NCBI GenBank assembly: GCA_024639325.1 | Contig: JAHEIO010000029.1 | Span: 1 to 40,066, forward strand | Direction: 5' to 3' | DNA length: 40,066 nt | Source: Gammaproteobacteria bacterium | Lineage (GTDB): Bacteria; Pseudomonadota; Gammaproteobacteria; Arenicellales; JAANXG01 | Part shown: positions 24,860 through 33,818 of the stretch, one piece after another | Position numbering within the stretch: the first letter of the stretch is position 1 | Layout of the letters: each line of letters starts with the position of its first letter | The notes under the pieces: model-generated | Told to the model about the DNA's origin: nothing | Seen by the model: only the letters and a program-made list of their open reading frames with translations | The model's database searches: none | Made by a program: the position numbers and the translations under genes

Positions 24860-26479
24860 GTGATATTTGTTTTCCTGCTGTGCGCGCCACTCCAATCCTG
24901 GGGGCACGACGAACCCGCAACCGACGTTGCCCCGTTCCAGTTAAAACAGCTTGAGATAGAGCCGGTCGTGGTCAGCGGCCGGAAATTGTTCAGCGTTGCT
25001 GGTCTATCGGCTTATCCCGCCAAACGCCGCGCCCGCGATATTGTTCAGCGCATCGAAGACTTAGCGCGGGACGAAAACTTCGACACTAAACTCCTGCGCA
25101 CCGAAGACACAGGCACTTATCACCGGATCTTTCCGGGTAACAGCCGTCAATACCTCCTGACCATCACCGAGACAGACGCCCGGCTTGAGGGATTCGATCG
25201 AGAGACACTCGCAGAAACGGTAAAGGTGGCTATCACGAACGGTATCGCAGAATACCGAAATGACCGCGATCCGAAAGTTCTGACCGACAATGTTCTGTTG
25301 GCCCTGTTGCGCACCGTGGTGCTCATTGCGCTCGTTGGGGTCGCATGGTGGGGATTCCGGCGTATTAACAAATGGGTGGAGGGTCGCATCAAGCGACGCA
25401 TTCAGAAACTCGAAACCCAGTCCCTCAGCGTTATCAAGTTTGAACAGATAAGTAGCGCTGTCCGGATTGCCTTAAGGGTCCTGGAGACAGCCTTTATCCT
25501 GTTGCTGGTCTATATTTCCATGGCCTTTGTAATGAGCCTGTTTCCATGGACGCGGCGCACCGCCGACGTGTTGCTGGATTGGGTTGTGGATCCGCTTGTT
25601 GACATGGGCACGGCCGTCGTTGACTTCATACCCGATCTGATATTCCTGATCCTGTTGTATTACGTGACATGCTGGGTTCTAAGGGTCATTCGGGCATTTT
25701 TTAGGGCAGTAAAACGCGGGCGCGTGCAGCTCAAGGGCTTCGATCCCGAATGGGCCATGCCCACTTATCGCATTCTATTTGTGTTCGTCATCCTGTTCGC
25801 CGCCGTAATCGCTTACCCGTACATCCCTGGATCGGATTCGCGCGCGTTCCAGGGGATGTCAATCCTCGTCGGTATACTGCTGTCTTTGGGCTCGGCGTCC
25901 GCCTTATCAAATATGATTGCCGGCTACATGATGATCTACCGGCGCGCTTTCAAAATAGGGGACAGGATCAAGATTGGCAATACGGTGGGTGATGTAGTGG
26001 AAAGGCGCGTTGCGGTTACCCATCTGCTGACGCCAAAGAACGAGGAAGTGGTGATACCCAACTCCGTGATCATGAATAGCGAAGTGATCAACTACAGTTC
26101 AAAGTCTCGTGAAAAAAATCTGATTCTGTACACCACCGTGGGAATCGGGTACGAGGTGCCCTGGCGTCAGGTGAAAGCGATGTTGCTGCTCGCGGCTGAG
26201 CGAACCAAAGGTGTACTCAAGGAACCGAAACCCTTTGTGTTGCAGAAGTCCCTGTCGGATTACGCGGTGGACTACCAGCTCAATGTATACTCTGACAATG
26301 CGCAGAAGATGGCATCAACGTACGACGAGCTCCACGGCAACATCCAGGATGTATTCAACGAATATGGTGTACAGATCATGACGCCTTCGTACAGAGCCGA
26401 TACGCCCGATCCAAAGATCGTTCCGCAAGAGAACTGGTACGCGTCGCCTGCTCGTCCCCCTGAACCGGCCGAATCTTAG
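24860..26479 (+). CDS. MscS family mechanosensitive channel
   Basis: 539-residue membrane protein with a periplasmic N-terminal domain (about residues 20-130), then at least four membrane segments and an MscS core. The pore helix is FQGMSILVGILLSLGSASAL followed by SNMIAGYMMIYRRAFKIGDR, with the Gly/Ala packing of TM3 and the start of the MscS beta domain (VGDVVERRV, NEEVVIPNSVIMNSEVINYS). A cytoplasmic alpha/beta domain ends near residue 510. It opens on membrane tension and lets ions and osmolytes out. The listed GTG start lacks a ribosome binding site, whereas AGGAG at 24797 points to an in-frame TTG at 24809 that is followed by an in-frame TAG at 24845. So either the start has moved or the signal sequence was hit by a nonsense change. 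Confidence 0.9.
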   Translation: MIFVFLLCAPLQSWGHDEPATDVAPFQLKQLEIEPVVVSGRKLFSVAGLSAYPAKRRARDIVQRIEDLARDENFDTKLLRTEDTGTYHRIFPGNSRQYLLTITETDARLEGFDRETLAETVKVAITNGIAEYRNDRDPKVLTDNVLLALLRTVVLIALVGVAWWGFRRINKWVEGRIKRRIQKLETQSLSVIKFEQISSAVRIALRVLETAFILLLVYISMAFVMSLFPWTRRTADVLLDWVVDPLVDMGTAVVDFIPDLIFLILLYYVTCWVLRVIRAFFRAVKRGRVQLKGFDPEWAMPTYRILFVFVILFAAVIAYPYIPGSDSRAFQGMSILVGILLSLGSASALSNMIAGYMMIYRRAFKIGDRIKIGNTVGDVVERRVAVTHLLTPKNEEVVIPNSVIMNSEVINYSSKSREKNLILYTTVGIGYEVPWRQVKAMLLLAAERTKGVLKEPKPFVLQKSLSDYAVDYQLNVYSDNAQKMASTYDELHGNIQDVFNEYGVQIMTPSYRADTPDPKIVPQENWYASPARPPEPAES

Positions 26480-26602
26480 TTAATCTTGAATGCTGGGATC
26501 GGATAATCAAACGCTTCGAAGACCTGACAACGTCCCCGAACGGTTGTTCGGGTCGGGCCTGGCTACCCGTCTGCCGCGTTGACCACGCGAGGAACCATCC
26601 AT

Positions 26603-27217
26603 ATGAAAGAATCACTCGTAGCCAAAGCCCTCCGGGGCTTCTTCATCCTGCTGCCCCTCCTGATCGCGTACCTCATGCTGGGGCAACTGGTGGACGTGCT
26701 CCTGGCCCTGACCCAACCGATCATCGACGTCGCGCCCGGCATCGTCTTCCAGACCGAGGGCTGGCGGCGACTCGTGGCCTTCGGGGTTCTGATCGTGATC
26801 TGCATCTTCGTGGCCCTCGCCGCGGACACCGCCCCCGCCCGCCGCATCTGGTCCTGGTTCGAAAACACGGTCATGAGCCGGTTCCCGCCCTACGCCGTGC
26901 TCAAGAGCCTCTCGGGACGGCTGTCGGGAAAAGAGGAAGAGAAGCTGCAGCCGGCGCTGCTCGAGGTGGGCGACGGCGCCCGCGTGCTCGTTGCTATCGT
27001 TGAGAGGCTGTCGGACGGGAGTGTGACCGTCTTCGCCCCCCTGGCGCCGACGCCGGCGCTGGGGATGCTCCAGATCGTCGACCCGAACAAGCTGGAAGAG
27101 CTGCAGTGCTCGATGTCGGACGCCCTGGGTTGGACGATGAACTGGGGCGCGGGCACGCAGGCCCTCCTCAGGGGCGTCAAGGACGGCACTGCAGAGCAGG
27201 GGCCAAGGAGCGCATGA
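26603..27217 (+). CDS. DUF502 family membrane protein
   Basis: 204-residue inner-membrane protein with two hydrophobic segments (ALRGFFILLPLLIAYLMLGQ near residues 8-28, and LVAFGVLIVICIFVALAA near 55-72) and a C-terminal cytoplasmic part of about 110 residues. The conserved PPYAVLKSL and the charged GKEEEKLQPALLEV match DUF502. The family is widespread and its function is unknown. The ATG at 26603 is preceded by GAGGAA and gives MKESLVAKALRGFF; a TTG at 26579 would add eight residues. It follows the MscS gene by 123 bases on the same strand. Its stop codon overlaps the start of a tiny lipoprotein-like frame (ATGATG at 27214). Confidence 0.88.
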   Translation: MKESLVAKALRGFFILLPLLIAYLMLGQLVDVLLALTQPIIDVAPGIVFQTEGWRRLVAFGVLIVICIFVALAADTAPARRIWSWFENTVMSRFPPYAVLKSLSGRLSGKEEEKLQPALLEVGDGARVLVAIVERLSDGSVTVFAPLAPTPALGMLQIVDPNKLEELQCSMSDALGWTMNWGAGTQALLRGVKDGTAEQGPRSA

Positions 27218-27291
27218 TGCGGGCAGTTACAGTTGCGCAGACCCTCTCGGTTATCCTCGCGGCTTGTGTTCATCCCGGACCCTGGTCCTGA
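27217..27291 (+). CDS. Tiny lipoprotein-signal peptide ORF coupled to DUF502
   Basis: 24-codon frame with AAGGAG ending 6 bases before the ATG at 27217, whose A is the last base of the DUF502 stop codon. The product is a short hydrophobic segment ending in a lipobox (SVILAAC) and a tail CVHPGPWS. If translated and processed it would give an eight-residue lipopeptide. The alternative is the front end of a lipoprotein gene truncated by deletion. The binding site and coupling are seen; expression is not shown. Confidence 0.35.
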   Translation: MRAVTVAQTLSVILAACVHPGPWS

Positions 27292-27578
27292 TTGCACTGA
27301 CCATTTCCGACCAGTTCACGGCGAAAGTCCAGGCGCGGCGGGGGCATCGGCTCGGATCGGTCGCCTCCGCCGGCGGACGGTCATCTCCGCGGTCGTCACC
27401 GCTGGCAATGGCCGCTGCGACGGTACAGGCAACGGCGAATACCCATGCCGAAAGCAACGCGGCCATTCGGCGGAGCGAAACGGCGTGATGTGATGAAGCG
27501 AAGCGGGCCCCGAGACACAGGACTGACAACATCCGTTGCAGCTCAACGGACGAGGAGGCGACAGTATAACCGCCCGCT
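27292..27578. other. Convergent intergenic region
   Basis: Between the DUF502 unit and the end of the patatin/VWA gene. Several overlapping short frames occur on both strands; none resembles a known family. No terminator with a clear T run was found. Confidence 0.35.
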
Positions 27579-30500
27579 CTACGTTGGCGAGGAGCGCTGC
27601 TCCTTGAGGATCTTGAGGTCATCGAATTCGTCGTCGTTCGAGAACAGTTTGCTGCCGATGTGATAACCGAGTCCGCGGTACGCCTCGAACCTCGCCTCGG
27701 TGAAGAACTGCTCGCCCGTCGTTTCGTGGGGAAACATCGGGTTTTCGGATCGATACTTTCGAATGTACTCGTACTCGTCCCCGGCCAGCGAAGACTTGAC
27801 GTACAAAAGATGACCGGTCTCGCCATCCGCGTAGCGGATCGTCCCGAGAGCCCATTGTTTCGAGCTGAGCCCTGAGTCATCCTTCCGCAGCGGATCGAGA
27901 TCGATCTTGATCTCGATCCCGAGATCGATCCGCGCATAGAGCATCAGCTTGACGAGGCCGCCGAATCTCATCTCGCTGTCCCTCTCGCCGTCGATGACGA
28001 TGATGAACCGGCAGCGACGGCGCAACAGCTCGAAGATGCCCAGATTCTCGATGTGCCCTCCGTCAGAGACATTCACGTACGATCCATACATATCCAAATT
28101 GCCGAGCGACTCGTTCAACACGTACTTCGGCCCCGGACCCCGGAGCAGAGCGAGTCGCCGCAGGAGTGGGGGGCTTTCGGCAAATCGTGGATTGGGCAGC
28201 CAATACCCAGTCCGTCCGGTCGTCCCAGAGGCTTTCCGGAATGCGAGTGTCAAAAGATTCGGCCAGGTCCAGGTCGGTCTCCCGGTCTCCTTCGCCCTCA
28301 CTGATCATCAACCGGTGCCCGCTTTTTTGGATTGTGTAGTCAAAAGGATCAAGCACCTCCCAGCGCCCCTCACCGCTCTGGATGATCGCAGCCTTCTCGC
28401 TCAGCTCGATCCCAAGGTCGCTCAGCACGTCACGCCAAGGGCTTTCCTCGCCCGTAATGTTCTCCGCGGTGAGGTCGCTGTCACGCAGCTTGGCGCGGAT
28501 CCGGATGCCGTTCTTGGCGCGCGTCAGGTCGTATTGAGTCCCGGTGTTCCTGTCGTTAACGGTTACCTTCCGGAATGGCGACACCAGGTGGCTCCCCCCC
28601 GCCGCCTTGAGCTGCTCCATTGCTTCGAAGAGATCATTGAACCTGAGGCCTGTGCGCGATTCGAATACCGGATAGAACGCGCCGCCCGTCTTCCGCGTCA
28701 GGTTCGCGAAGAGACCGAAGTTGGCTTTCGAGGATAACGCGACTCCGAAAATTCGAATGCCTGCGGCTTCGGCGTCCTGCGCAAACTCTCCTTCGATCCA
28801 GCTCTGGAGATCCGCATCGTGACCCTCCCCGAGGTCAATCACCCCGTCGGTGATTATCGCGATGGACTTTCGCTCCCACTTGCGACCGTGATTTCTCAGC
28901 TCGAGCATCGCGCGGGCCAGAGCAGCGGGGCTGTTCGACTGCTTTCCCTGGAAATCCAAGCGCCGACCTTTCGCGGGTCCGCCACCGTATAGACTCTGCA
29001 TCAGCTTCTGCTTCGACTCCGGGGTGATATCTTTGAAATACATGGCCCTGTGGACGTGCTCGTCGAACCAGAACACCGCCAATCTCACGGTCGGGCGCGT
29101 CGACTCTAGCACTTGGTCTAAAGCGTCCTTGAACGCAGCCCGGAATTCATCCTTGTCGACAAACTGGGGGACAGAGTTGTCCACAAGCAAGACGACATCG
29201 TGAGGACTGCCTTGTTCGACGAACCGCACTGCCTGGGCGAGATCGTCATCCGAGAGCGACACACTCTCATGCAGCAGCACGTCCATCGGCGCCTCTGAGA
29301 TCTGTATGGTGTAGGAGATCGCCTGAAAGACCTCGGCAATGATCGGGCGGGAGACGACTTGCTCCACGGTCCAGGTCGCCATCTGTGGGTCGTGCGTAAA
29401 CCAGAAAATGCGGGAGCCGACGATGCTGTATCGATTGTCACGCAGCTCCGGAACGGATGCAGCCTGAGTCCCCAGCCGATAACCCTTTCGGGCCAGCACT
29501 GTCCGGAGCTCGACGGGGATACTCCCGCGGTTCAGCGCGTACTGATAGTCGGGATGCACGATCACGCCGTCGTGCTCCGATCGTAGCATATAGCCGCGGT
29601 CGCCGTCGTGAAGCAACCACCGCAAGTCGCCCTCGAGCGTGATGACCTCCGCCGCTGCACCGACCCGAACCTGGTTGTCCCGAAACTCGCGCCGGAGCTC
29701 CGGGGTGATTCGGTCCATCTCGCCCAGTTCGTTGGCATATGCCGAATCCAGGCGGAACAGCTCTTTCGGCGAGACGAAGGGCGAGTCGACCTGCAGCACC
29801 AGGAGGGCGAGGAAGACCATGAAGAGGAACGCAGGGCCGATCAGTCCCAGGCCGATCAGCATGATCTTTCCACCCAACCGCGCCACGTTCTTGGAAGCGC
29901 GCCCCGCGAGCATGAACATGACGACCGCGACGAGCACGAGCAGCCACTGGAGATAGTCGCGTGGCTCGAACGGCCGGAGGAGATTGGCCGTGATACGCTC
30001 CTTCATGTCTACCCAGGAAAGGTCTAGGACCTGTCCCACGAGAATGAGCGAGGGCACGATGAACAGAATGGTCAACATGACCAAGAGGACGAGGGTGAAG
30101 GTCATCTCCTCGAAGTTGCGTCGCGCCCAGCTCGATCGAACGCGCAGAACCCGGCTCAAGAGCGGCGACACGACGACGAGAACCAGGAACGCCGCGACAC
30201 CGGCCAGCGCGATGTAGGTGAAGGGCAGGCGCAGCCGGCTTCCGAACTCATAGACGAACTCAGTCAGACCCACCAGCAGCAGGATCATAAACAGGAAGAT
30301 GAGCAGGTTGCTGAGCACGCCCCGCAGCATCACCGCCGGGATGCGAAGCTTGTCCAGGACGCCGCCCGGCGCCAGGTAACGCGCACCCTGGCGCAGGTGA
30401 CCGACGGCGAGCGGCTCTTTCGTACCCACCTCGTAGCGAAGGGGGAAGCGTTCCTGGTCGGGCCCGGTGCTTTTATCGTTGAGCAACGAGCTGAGGCAGG

Positions 30501-30735
30501 ATCCGAGGAAGCCGCCGCCGGACACGGTGGAGAGGTAGTCCACCTTCTTGAGCAAACCTTGCTTGGCGAGCGCCTGCACCACGCCGAGGGCAAACGTGGC
30601 GGAGCGAATGCCGCCGCCAGAGATGGCCAGGCCCACCAGTCCCAGCTTGGCTGAGGGGGCTGCATCGGCCGAAACTTCAGGGAGGCCCAGCTGACTGCGG
30701 CGCTTGTTGATCTCCGCAAGCTCGGCTGGAAACAC
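27579..30735 (-). pseudogene. Giant membrane patatin with inserted VWA-like domain, frameshifted
   Basis: The main frame (GTG at 30735) carries the N-terminal patatin half: oxyanion loop ISGGGIRSATFALG (38-51) and nucleophile block STVSGGGFLGS with Ser72. Five membrane helices follow between residues 140 and 318. Residues about 512-690 look like a von Willebrand A domain (HDVVLLVDNSVPQF, KSIAIITDGVIDLG, IRIFGVALSSKANFG), with the metal-site DxSxS degraded to DNSVP. Near 28209 (after WDDRTD) the frame breaks; one extra T fits. The next frame continues GYWLPNPRFAESPPLLRR and holds the patatin Asp motif SDGGHIENLGIFELLRRR, ending at 27579. The second catalytic residue thus sits 700 residues after the first. 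Codons before 30735 (EQFVRD) also look coding, so the true start may be further up. If the shift is real, the lipase is inactive. Confidence 0.8.
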
Positions 30736-30965
30736 GTCTCGGACGAATTGTTCGGCTCCGTCGGGTTGGCTAATGCGGTTTCAGCGCCTGACCGGTATGC
30801 TGAGGGGCCTTATGTTTCCGCCACCGTTTCTGCTCAGGTCAACGCGCCGCATGCAGCTTAGTGTGTGAATTCAGGCAGAACTCGTAATTAGGCGACCTTC
30901 AGCATTACACCTACATTCAAGAATCTCCTGGCCACCCGAGTCGGTGCTGCCTTTGCGACCTCTCA

Positions 30966-31796
30966 CTACCTGACCCCACCGCCGATCATCAAGTAAGCGA
31001 AGGGGCCATCGTAGGTGTAATTGAAGTTGGATTCCGTGCCCGCCACGGTGATTTTACCGTCGGCGTCGTTATAGAGATAAGCCGCCCCGAAGCCCACGTT
31101 CTTGAACGGGCGCCATTCGATGCCGGCGAAAGCATCGACAAAATCTGCGTCGATATCGCCGATTTCAAGACCCAGGTAGCGGGCGCTGCCCATGAACATC
31201 CATTGCGAAGAAAACGCCTGATGCCAGAACAAACCGATCGAAGGCAGGGGTTCGGTGACGTCATCACTGACGGGGGTGAGGGTCGGTGCGCCCGGGACCC
31301 TAATCCTGACGGTGTTCTTGATCTTGGTAACGGCAACACCCGCCTCAACACCGAACTCCGTTTTTGAGTTTTTTACAAACGCATACTCCAATGCTATCGG
31401 CAAACTGCTCGTCTCGTAATCCAGTGCCAAAGTGGTGCCCGCCGGCACGGTGATGCCGCCTATGGGCGTGCCGGCGCTGAAGGTTGTCGTGTCGTCGCGG
31501 GAAATCTTCGAATACCCCAAGTTCAGATGCAACTTCGGGGTAATACGCCATTTGGCGAACAAAGCAACGGTGGTTTCATCGGCACCCAACAGCGCATCCT
31601 GATCGAAATCCACCCCCTGGACACGGACCTTGGTATCAAAATTTGCGAAGAACGGACCGCCGCGCAGCTGAAAGATATCGTCCAGGCCCGGATTGATGGA
31701 TTGTGCATTCGACACCGAAATGCCGCAAATAAGCAGGAGCAGCGATGTGGCTAGTGTGGCGGATCTCGCGGGTTTGTTTTTACGTTGGGATATCAT
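30966..31796 (-). CDS. FNR-controlled outer-membrane beta-barrel protein
   Basis: 276-residue outer-membrane protein with a signal peptide (ATSLLLLICGISVSNA-QS). About eight strand pairs are seen, such as ALFAKWRITPKLHLNLGYSK, LPIALEYAFVKN and FGAAYLYNDADG, and the chain ends AYLMIGGGVR. I do not recognise a specific family; it resembles OmpW-size or porin-like barrels with unknown cargo. It is alone in its unit. A perfect FNR box lies 152 bases upstream of the start codon, with a TATAAT at the right distance (see that entry), so expression under oxygen limitation is expected. Confidence 0.75.
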   Translation of the reverse strand: MISQRKNKPARSATLATSLLLLICGISVSNAQSINPGLDDIFQLRGGPFFANFDTKVRVQGVDFDQDALLGADETTVALFAKWRITPKLHLNLGYSKISRDDTTTFSAGTPIGGITVPAGTTLALDYETSSLPIALEYAFVKNSKTEFGVEAGVAVTKIKNTVRIRVPGAPTLTPVSDDVTEPLPSIGLFWHQAFSSQWMFMGSARYLGLEIGDIDADFVDAFAGIEWRPFKNVGFGAAYLYNDADGKITVAGTESNFNYTYDGPFAYLMIGGGVR

Positions 31797-31919
31797 TTGC
31801 TCTGTCTCTGAAGTTTCAATGAGATATGTGGATCACACTCTCGGTTCAAATATCTATAGCCCCCTTTAATTCTTTGGCTATGTGCGAGGCTCATAAATAG
31901 AATTATTCAATAAATTTCA

Positions 31920-31961
31920 ATTATAAATCCGTACCTAGTGACCGGGCTTGATCCATATCAA
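31920..31961 (-). promoter_or_regulatory. Class II FNR promoter of the outer-membrane barrel gene
   Basis: TTGATCCATATCAA (31948-31961) is a perfect FNR/Anr box. On the minus strand a consensus TATAAT lies at 31925-31920. Taking the start of transcription seven bases beyond it (about 31913), the box is centred 41.5 bases upstream, exactly the class II activation position known for FNR. The leader to the ATG at 31796 would be about 117 bases. Confidence 0.75.
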
Positions 31962-32244
31962 GCAAATATTTCGATTCTTTGATGCGCAGAGTGGTTCGTA
32001 CTCTACGATGATTTAAAGATTTCCACACGAAAAACGATATCTGGAGACCGTGCACGACAAGATTTTTACGAGTTTACGGCGTCACCGAGTTTTTCAACAG
32101 AATTCACAGAGTGCTGTCGTTCAAGTACTGTCTAGTAAAAACATAGAAACCCATTGAAGAGCCCTTCGTGCTACTTACCCCGAGTGGCCGCACATGGCGG
32201 TTACTGACGGACAGGGTGCAGTGAGACCCACGTGTTCGAGCCCA

Positions 32245-32350
32245 GTTTTCTCGGTCCGCTATGGCGCGGGCAACTGCCAGTCGAGCGAAGGGAGTATCAC
32301 CATTGACTAATAGACCGAACCCGACCCACAGCGGGCATAGAGGTATTTCG
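32245..32350 (-). repeat. Dispersed repeat copy D (partial, inverted)
   Basis: TCGGTCCGCTATGGCGCGGG and CTGCCAGTCGAG are the reverse complement of the middle of copy A (14540-14573); ACCGAACCCGACCCACAGC and GGGCATAGAGGTATTT resemble the end of copy A (14704-14737) in direct orientation. It lies 35 bases from the IS110 end. The mixed orientations suggest that the unit has palindromic parts or is rearranged. Confidence 0.45.
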
Positions 32351-32384
32351 GGGTGGTCGTCTGGAGTGTGCCCAGACTAATGGA

Positions 32385-33760
32385 ATGGTCGCCCCTCTAT
32401 TAACCGGCATCGATGTGCCAAAGTGGTGAATGTGACTACCACTTAACGAGAGAGGCGACCGAGATGAATATTACGACAGTTGGTATGATTTGGCTAAACC
32501 CGTGTTTCAGGTGCATGGAGTTGATGAACGAGGCCAATGCGTTGTTCAAAAGCGGTTGCGACGCAAGCAAGTTTTGATATTTTTTGCGCAGGTGTCTCCC
32601 TGCCTTATTGGCATGGAACCCTGTGCGGGGGCGCACTATTGGGCGCGAAAACTCCAAGGTCAAGGACATTCGGTGAAGCTGATGGCGCCGCAGTTCGTGA
32701 AGCCGTATGTGAAGTCGAACAAGACGGATGTCGCGGACGCGGAGGCGATCTGCGAGGACGGTTACCCGTCCCAATATGCGTTTTGTGCCAATCAAGCGGG
32801 CGGATCAACAAGCGGTGTTGTCTCTGCATCGAGCCCGACGGGGTTTTGTCAAAGCGAGGACAGCGCTGGCGAACCAGATACGGGGCTTGCTCGGCGGATA
32901 CGGTATTACCGTGCCACAAGGCATAAGTTATGTTGCCCGACGCATACCGGAAATCATTGAAGATGGGAAAACGATCTACCGGACGTATTTCGTGGGTTAT
33001 TGCACCGCTTGTGGACTCATTTAAAAGAACTCTACCGCCAGGTTCAAGAGCTGGAAGAGCAGATTAACGCTTGGCATCGATCCAGCGAAGCCAGCCAGAA
33101 ATTGGCCAAGATACCCGGTATTGGACCGCTGACTGCCACTGCCCTGGTAGCATCGATTGGTGATGCCAAGGACTTCAGGAACGGTCGTGAACTGGCGGCG
33201 TGGTTAGGGCTGGTACCCCGTCAGCACTCGAGCGGTAGCAAGGTATTGTTACAGGGGATCAGTAAACGGGGTGATGGGTACCTGAGAATGTTGATGATTC
33301 ACGGAGCGAGATCGGTAATACGCGTTGCCGAGCGCAAAACGACCCTTACGGATAATTGGTCAAAAGAAATGCTCAAGCGGCGTCACAAGAACGTGGCGGC
33401 GGTAGCTCGAGCCAACAAAAACGCTCGCGTTGTTTGGGCATTACTTGCTCATGGACGTGACTACGATGCGGGTTATGAACTCGCAACAACATGACCGCCC
33501 ATAACAGGAACTAGAACACAGGAAAATTTCCACGATTGCTCAGGCGAACATGACATGATGGCAAGACAGGTCAGACCGTGGCAGGCCAAACCTATTTCAC
33601 ACGGGGAGCGAAAAGCTCGTCAGGCTGTAAAGGACCCTGCCAGCAGATTCCATCAGGGGCACGAGGCGCATTGCCTTGATCAAAAGTCCGAATATATGGC
33701 TGCAATCTACACCTGCTCACCATCTTCGATTGAACGCTTGACAATACGAGGGGCGACCAT
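32385..33760 (+). mobile_element. IS110 family (IS1111-type) insertion sequence, inactive
   Basis: The left end reads ATGGTCGCCCCTCTATTA (32385-32402) and the right end, on the opposite strand, ATGGTCGCCCCTCGTATTG (from 33760), so there are short inverted repeats, as in the IS1111 subgroup. A third copy of the arm (TTAACGAGAGAGGCGACC, 32443-32460) abuts the transposase start and can pair with the left end. Between the transposase stop (33494) and the right end are about 250 non-coding bases, where IS1111-type elements encode their guide (bridge/seek) RNA. No target duplication is evident, as expected for this family. Confidence 0.75.
32464..33494 (+). pseudogene. IS110 family transposase with three frameshifts
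   Basis: About 340 codons from ATG 32464 (GAGAGGCGACCGAG just upstream). The product would read MNITTVG, then LAKPVFQVHGVDERGQCV, FVKPYVKSNKTDVADAEAI, RPNMRFVPIKRADQQAVLSL, LHRLWTHLKELYRQVQELEE and IPGIGPLTATALVASIGDAK, ending in YELATT. This covers the N-terminal RuvC-like DEDD domain and the C-terminal transposase-20 domain with its serine region (RQHSSGSK). Single-base losses near 32484, 32757 and 32967 break the frame three times. The first falls beside the first catalytic Asp. The element cannot encode its own active recombinase. The C-terminal 165 codons (33000-33494) are intact. Confidence 0.88.
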
Positions 33761-33818
33761 CTATGTGTAAAAACGTTGTTGGCACTATATTCACCGAACT
33801 TTCGAGGGGTTAAGAAAT

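Noticed and set aside
33555-33770. 71-codon open frame in the right end of the IS110 element
   Set aside because: It spans the non-coding end and the terminal repeat of the element and has no family; better explained as part of the element's RNA or end sequence.
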